NCBI RefSeq assembly: GCF_932526225.1
Contig: NC_064035.1
Span: 2,293,501-2,357,500, forward strand
Direction of reading: 5' to 3'
Source: Nematostella vectensis
Taxonomy: Eukaryota; Cnidaria; Anthozoa; Actiniaria; Edwardsiidae
DNA length: 64,000 bases
The number at the start of each line of letters is the position of its first letter. Within the stretch, counting starts at the first letter, position 1. Positions 57,720 through 64,000 of the stretch are shown one piece after another. Below the pieces are notes generated by a model. The model saw only the letters and a list, made by a program, of their open reading frames with translations. It had not been told where the DNA came from and searched no databases. The position numbers and the translations under genes were made by a program.

Positions 57720-59790
57720 TCACTTTTTGGCATTTGTACGTAATTTACTCGAACAAAAACATATAACAGGCAACTCGACAGTACAGCAGGTAACTCGTTA
57801 TACACTGGGAATATTGTATTCGTTGTTGTTACAGCTTCACTTTTTGGCATTTATACGTGATTTACTTTAATAAAAACATATAGCAGGCAACTCAATAGTC
57901 CAGCAGCTAACTCGTTATGCGCTGGGAATATCGTATTCGTCGTCATTCAAGCTTCACTTTTTTGGAATTTGTACGTGATTTACTTTAATAAAAACATATA
58001 GCAGGCAACTCGACAGTACAGCAGGTAACTCGTTATGCACTGGGAATATCGTATTCGTCGTCATTCAAGCTTCACTTTTTTGGAATTTGTACGTGATTTA
58101 CTTTAATAAAAACATATAGCAGGCAACTCGACAGTACAGCAGGTAACTCGTTATGCGCTGGGAATATCGTATTCGTCGTTATTGAAGCTTCACTTTTTCG
58201 TATTTGTACATGATTTACTTTAATAAAAACATATAGCAGGCAACTCGGCAGTACAGCAGGTAACTCGTTAAGCACTGGGAATATCGTATTCGTCGTCATT
58301 CAAGCTTCACTTTTTTGGAATTTGTACGTGATTTACTTTAATAAAAACATATAGCAGGCAACTCGACAGTACAGCAGGTAACTCGTTATGCGCTTTGAAT
58401 ATCGTATCCGTCGTTATTGGAGCTTCATTTTTTCGTATTTGTACATGATTTACTTTAATAAAAACATATAGCAGGCAACTCGACAGTACAGCAGGTAACT
58501 CGTTATGCACTGGAAATATGGTATTCGTCGTTGTTAAATGTTCACTTTTTAGTAATTATACGTGATTTACTTTAATAAAAACATATAGCAGGCAACTCTA
58601 CAGTACAGCAGGTAACTCGTTATTCGCTGGAAATATCGTATTCGTCGTCATTCAAGCTTCACTTTTGTGGAATTTGTACGTGATTTACTTTAATAAAAAC
58701 ATATAGCAGGCAACTCGACAGTACAGCAGGTAACTCGTTATGCGCTGGGAATATCGTATTCGTCGTTGTTAAATGTTCACTTTTTGGTATTTATACGTGA
58801 TTTACTTTAATAAAAACATATAGCAGGCAACTCGACAAGCAGGTAACTCGTTATGCGCTGGGAATATCGTATTCGTCGTCATTCAAGCTTCACTTTTTTG
58901 TAATTTGTACGTGATTTACTTTAATAAAAACATATAGCAGGCAACTCGACAGTACAGCAGATAACTCGTTATGCGCTGGGAATATCGTATTCGTCGTCAT
59001 TCAAGCTTCACTTTTTTGGAATTTGTACGTGATTTACTTTAATAAAAACATATAGCAGGCAACTCGACAGTACAGCAGGTAACTCGTTATGCACTGGGAA
59101 TATCGTATTTGTCGTTGTTAAATGTTCACTTTTTAGTATTTATACGTGATTTACTTTAATAAAAACATATAGCAGGCAACTCTACAGTACAGCAGGTAAC
59201 TCGTTATGCGCTGCGAATATCTTATTCGTCGTGGTTAAATGTTCACTTTTTGGTATTTATACGTGATTTACTTTAATAAAAACATATAGCAGGCAACGCG
59301 ACAGTACAGCAGGTAACTCGTTATGTACTGGGAATATCGTATTCGTCGTTATTGAAGCTTCACTTTTTCGTATTTGTACATGATTTACTTTAATAAAAAC
59401 ATATAGCAGGCAACTCGACAGTAAAGCAGGTAACTCGTTTTGCAATGGGAATATTTTATTCTTCATTTTTAAATGTTCACTTTTTGGTACTTATACCTGA
59501 TTTACTTTAATAAAAACATATAGCAGGCAACTTGACAGTACAGCAGGTAACTCGTTATGAACTGGGAATGTCGTATTCTCCGTTGCTTAAGCTTCACTTT
59601 TTGGGCATTTGTAAGTGATTTACTCTGATAAAAAACATATAGCAGGCAACTCGACAGTACAGCAGGTAACTCGTTATGCACTGGGAATATTGTATTCTTC
59701 ATTGTTAAATGTTCACTTTTTGGCATTTGCAATTGATTTACTTTATTAAAAACATATAGCAGGCAACTCGACAGTACAGTTCAATCCTCA
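57720..59790. repeat. 118-bp tandem subrepeats, left arm, about 17 copies
   Basis: The unit contains GCAGGCAACTCGACAGTACA, GCAGGTAACTCGTTATGC, then GGGAATATCGTATTCGTCGT and ACGTGATTTACTTTAATAAA. Two main subtypes (CATTCAAGCTTCAC and TGTTAAATGTTCAC) are interspersed. The short frames with HNELPAVLSSCLLYVFIKVN are repeat artefacts. Confidence 0.95.
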
Positions 59791-59825
59791 CTTTGTAGTA
59801 TTTGTAAGTGATTTTCTCTAATACA

Positions 59826-59990
59826 CAGGGCCGTAGCAATTGGTGGGGCACTTGGGGCAAGTGACCCCCAAAAATTTTCAAAAATTATAAGGAAATAATC
59901 AGGAGGGGCGTGGCTGTGTCCCCAAATATTTTCCAAATGTTTCTGTATTGAGCCCCCCCAATTATTATGAATATTGTTTTATTTGTCTTT
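59826..59990. mobile_element. Small hAT-like non-autonomous fragment in the palindrome loop
   Basis: CAGGGCCGTAGCAATTGG, GACCCCCAAAAATTTTCAAA and TTATAAGGAAAT relate this to copies at 41845 and 42570. It has no inverted counterpart on the other side of the loop, so it probably inserted after the palindrome formed. Confidence 0.5.
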
Positions 59991-60194
59991 GCTATAGCTT
60001 TCTTTCTATTGTTTTTGCACAATTTTAACATTAGTAGATATAGCGGACATGGTACAGTGTTGCTGTATTGTATCTACTTTCCAACATGATTACGGGGTTT
60101 TGTATTCTCTTCATACTGGTGTTTTAAAATTTCAAAATAAGTTTGCGTCATGGAGTACTTGAGAAGTAATTCTTGTGTCATTTCTTTTTTAAAA

Positions 60195-60232
60195 AATACG
60201 CTATTAAGCACGTTTGTGCTTAATAGCGTATT
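60195..60232. repeat. Perfect 17-bp hairpin near the centre of the giant palindrome
   Basis: AATACGCTATTAAGCAC, loop GTTT, then the exact complement. It lies within 20 bp of the symmetry axis calculated from the outer arms (about 60195). Confidence 0.9.
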
Positions 60233-60344
60233 AAGGTTTCTCAACAATCCATTGTTAGTGGGGCTGTCAGGGGCTGAGAAACAACATGGGCGAGGCTGGT
60301 CCTTTTCGCAAATCCTGTTGTAATTGTGTATCTTCTGGATATTG

Positions 60345-62680
60345 AAAGCGCATAACGAGTTACCTGCTGTACTGTCGAGGTGCCTGCTATATGTTTTTAT
60401 CAGAGTAAATCACTTACAAATGCCTAAAAAGTGAAGCTTAAACAACGGAGAATACGATATTCCCAGTGCATAACGAGTTACCTGCTGTACTGTCGAGTTG
60501 CCTGCTATATGTTTTTATCAGAGTAAATCACTTACAAATGCCTAAAAAGTGAAGCTTAAACAACGGAGAATACGATATTCCCAGTGCATAACGAGTTACC
60601 TGCTGTACTGTCGAGTTGCCTGCTATATGTTTTTATTAAAGTAAATCACTAACAACTGCCTAAAAAGTGAAGCTTAAACAACGGAGAATACAATATTACC
60701 AGTGCATAACGAGTTACCTGCTGTACTGTCAAGTTGCCTGCTATATGTTTTTATTAAAGTAAATCACTTACAAATTCCAAAAAAGTGAAGCTTGAATGAC
60801 GACGAATACGATATTCCCAGCGCATAACAAGTTACCTGCTGTACTGTCGAATTGCCTGCTCTATGTTTTTATTAAAGTAAATCACGTATAAATACCAAAA
60901 AGTGAGCATTTAAAAACGACGAATACGATATTCAAAGCGCATAACGAGTTACCTGCTGTACTGTCGAGTTGCCTGCTATATGTTTTTATTAAAGTGAATC
61001 ACGTACAAGTTCCAAAAAAGTGAAGCTTGAATGACGACGAATACGATATTCCCAGTGCATAACGAGTTACCTGCTGTACTGTCGAGTTGCCTGCTATATG
61101 TTTTTATTAAAGTAAATCACGTACAAATTCCAAAAAAGTGAAGCTTGAATGACGACGAATACGATATTCCAAGCGCACAACGAGTTACCTGCTGTACTGT
61201 CGAGTTGCCTGCTATATGTTTTTATTAAAGTAAATCACGTACAAATTCCAAAAAAGTGAAGATTGAATGACGACGAATACGATATTCCCAGTGCATAACG
61301 AGTTACCTGCTGTACTGTCGAGTTGCCTGCTATATGTTTTTATTAAAGTAAATCACTAACAACTGCCTAAAAAGTGAAGCTTAAACAACGGAGAATACAA
61401 TATTACCAGTGCATAACGAGTTACCTGCTGTACTGTCAAGTTGCCTGCTATATGTTTTTATTAAAGTAAATCACGTACAAATTCCAAAAAAGTGAAGGTT
61501 GAATGACGACGAATACGATATTCCCAGCGCATAACGAGTTACCTGCTGTACTGTCGAATTGCCTGCTCTATGTTTTTATTAAAGTAAATCACGTATAAAT
61601 ACCAAAAAGTGAACATTTAACAACGACGAATACGATATTCAAAGCGCATAACGAGTTACCTGCTGTACTGTCGAGTTGCCTGCTATATGTTTTTATTAAA
61701 GTAAATCACGTACAAATTCCAAAAAAGTGAAGCTTGAATGACGACGAATACGATATTCCCAGTGCATAACGAGTTACCTGCTGTACTGTCGAGTTGCCTG
61801 CTATATGTTTTTATTAAAGTAAATCACGTACAAATTCCAAAAAAGTGAAGCTTGAATGACGACGAATACGATATTCCCAGTGCATAACGAGTTACCTGCT
61901 GTACTGTCGAGTTGCCTGCTATATGTTTTTATTAAAGTAAATCATGTAAAAATACGAAAAAGTGAAGCTCCAATAACGACGGATACGATATTCAAAGCGC
62001 ATAACGAGTTACCTGCTGTACTGTCGAGTTGCCTGCTATATGTTTTTATTAGAGTAAATCACTTACAACTGCCTAAAAATTGAAGCTTAAACAACGGAGA
62101 ATACAATATTACCAGTGCATAACGAGTTACCTGCTGTACTGTCAAGTTGCCTGCTATATGTTTTTATTAAAGTAAATCACGTACAAATTCCAAAAAAGTG
62201 AAGCTTGAATGACGACGAATACGATATTCCCAGCGCATAACGAGTTACCTGCTGTACTGTCGAGTTGCCTGCTATATGTTTTTATTAAAGTAAATCATGT
62301 ACAAATACGAAAAAATGAAGCTCCAATAACGACGGATACGATATTCAAAGCGCATAACGAGTTACCTGCTGTACTGTCGAGTTGCCTGCTATATGTTTTT
62401 ATTAAAGTAAATCACGTACAAATTCCAAAAAAGTGAAGCTTGAATGACGACGAATACGATATTCCCAGTGCATAACGAGTTACCTGCTGTACTGTCGAGT
62501 TGCCTGCTATATGTTTTTATTAAAGTAAATCACGTACAAATTCCAAAAAAGTGAAGCTTGAATGACGACGAATACGATATTCCCAGTGCATAACGAGTTA
62601 CCTGCTGTACTGTCGAGTTGCCTGTTATATGTTTTTGTTCGAGTAAATTACGTACAAATGCCAAAAAGTGAACATTTAAA
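60345..62680. repeat. 118-bp tandem subrepeats, right arm, about 20 copies, inverted relative to the left arm
   Basis: Same unit as 57720-59790 in reverse complement (TAACGAGTTACCTGCTGTAC, GAGTTGCCTGCTATATG). It is about 260 bp longer than the left array, equal to roughly two extra units. Blocks of several units repeat in the same order, for example the CAACGGAGAATAC subtype at 60560, 61380 and 62090, which suggests multi-unit duplication. Confidence 0.95.
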
Positions 62681-64000
62681 TCTGGTATTCGTACCGAGGC
62701 GGCTGTGTGGGGTTATAAAATGTATGATGATAGACGTTAGTGCGTGGGTTAAAGTGTGCAATTATGGCTATTATATATGGTGTATTGCATTGGGGATGTT
62801 AGTTAAGAGTTGTGGCTATAAATGAAATGTAGAAAACGGGCTTGGAGTTAGGGCAGAACAGTGTATTTGACCTTGGAACGAGGGTGATAATTACCTGTTG
62901 ATAATTTCCTGTGAGTGTAATGTGAGCTTGTGAAAAATCTAGTCAATAACAAGACCGGTGAGGAATAATATCTAAAAGCGTGCAGATAGGGGACAAATCA
63001 ACGATGACAAATAGAAGATAGATAGTGGTTATATAAGTATTGGACAGTTGGCTCCTTGAGTATGAGTTTTTATATTGTGTCGTGTAGAGAGAGAGTTTGT
63101 TAGGATTCGCGCTCTAGGTTAGTGACTGATAATCGATGAGCTTAAGCGATGGCCCATATCGAGCGAAAATAATACGCGTAGATACGGCAGAGAAACGGTA
63201 GGAATTACAGTGCAGGTTAAGATGTGTAAATCACGTGCAAGTGCCAAAAGTGAACATTTAACAACGACGATTACGATATTTTCAGTATATGTTTCTATTC
63301 GAGTTAATCACTTACAAATGCCAAAAAAGTGAAGCTTTAATAACGACGAATACGATATTCCCAGTGCATCACGAGTTACCTGCTGTACTGTCAAGTTGCC
63401 TGCTAAAAGTTTTTATAAAAGTAAATCACGAAAACATTCCAAAAAAGTTAGGCTTTAATAACGACATACATAATTTGTCGTATTTCGAAAGTTTTGCACT
63501 GTTATTTCAGTCAGAACTCTAGATATCGACTTTTTTTTTCCACGGTCACGTGATTGATGACGTCATATTTTAAAAGTTCATGATTGTAAAATCCCATGTG
63601 CTATTTGTCATATTTCGAAAGTTTCGTAATGTTTTCTCAATAGGAACTCGAGAAAATGTTTTTTCCCACGGTCACGTGATTGATGACGTCATGAGAATAA
63701 CTAATACGGCGTTGTCTTCGTTATTACATTTGTACACTTAGGTTAAAGTTTGATGACTATCGGTAAAAAGGGGACGTAGATATCGCGACAATTGTGATGT
63801 AACGACTTGCCTGCTGGAACGTTCAACGTCACACAGTCACGTGATTAATAATATTTGATATCATACATGCATGAATATGTTTGTTGTACTTTTTGTACAA
63901 TCGTGTCAAAATTTCGTGACAATCGGCCATATACCTGCCGAGATATTACACAAATCATCACATTTGAGTTGCCTGCTAACTTCACCGAGTTGCCTGCTGA

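Larger units (their letters stand above)
56389..64000. mobile_element. Giant inverted repeat (Foldback/Galileo-like element), truncated by the window edge
   Basis: Base 56389 pairs with 64000, 57122 with 63268, and 57695 with 62696 (sums 120389-120391). About 1.3 kb of outer arm is therefore collinear with almost no net indel, and visibly over 90% identical. Inside this, each arm has an array of 118-bp subrepeats. A roughly 560-bp loop (59785-60345) lies at the centre. Long inverted arms built of tandem subrepeats are the hallmark of Drosophila Foldback and Galileo elements. No transposase is visible. The left end is probably near 56375 (GCAGGCAACTC); the right end lies outside. Confidence 0.85.

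Noticed and set aside
56869-63522. Conserved-looking peptide HNELPAVLSSCLLYVFIKVN in both arms
   Set aside because: It is a frame of the 118-bp subrepeat. It appears in both orientations, is broken in many units and has no gene structure.

Overview
This is animal nuclear DNA of an intron-rich, repeat-laden kind. The gene set is a Hedgehog ligand, an XLF/Cernunnos (NHEJ1) homologue, a gelsolin-family gene and an intronless class A GPCR. With the gypsy, Penelope-like, LINE and hAT relics this suggests a cnidarian, most probably a sea anemone such as Nematostella. The organism is an inference; no species marker was identified.

Layout. 1-8.74 kb: a gelsolin-like gene on the minus strand. Six exons are visible and the gene runs off the left edge. 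Its introns hold a 36-bp, a 38-bp and a 41-bp minisatellite and a 1.2-kb inverted-repeat element. 8.7-17.5 kb: mostly unrecognised DNA with a Penelope-like endonuclease relic apparently interrupted by a LINE tail. 17.56-19.45 kb: a complete three-exon hedgehog gene (minus, 401 aa). 23.57-27.7 kb: about 97 copies of a 41-46-bp minisatellite. 27.98-37.22 kb: a 20-bp minisatellite that received a Ty3/gypsy-type LTR element (itself split by a hAT transposon) and a 5'-truncated LINE. 37.34-47.20 kb: a complete eight-exon NHEJ1/XLF gene (plus, 303 aa); more than half of its length is minisatellite in introns 3 and 7. 49.97-50.49 kb: a G-rich 24-bp array. 52.0-53.2 kb: a single-exon GPCR (minus, 404 aa). 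56.39-64 kb: a giant inverted repeat with arms of at least 3.4 kb, each partly made of 118-bp tandem subrepeats. It resembles a Foldback/Galileo-type element and continues past the right edge.

The most unusual theme is that several arrays contain or abut splice sites of the host gene. In NHEJ1 intron 7 the first array repeats the 3' end of exon 7 plus its 5' splice site about 25 times, and the last array ends on the true 3' splice site. In NHEJ1 intron 6 the end of exon 6 plus donor is present in two extra decayed copies. In the gelsolin intron each 36-bp unit reads, on the gene strand, as a branch point, pyrimidine tract and TAG acceptor. I suggest that slippage or duplication seeded at exon-intron junctions has inflated introns here. 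Tandem arrays make up very roughly 30% of the window. The host genes are functionally unrelated; no operon-like organisation is seen.
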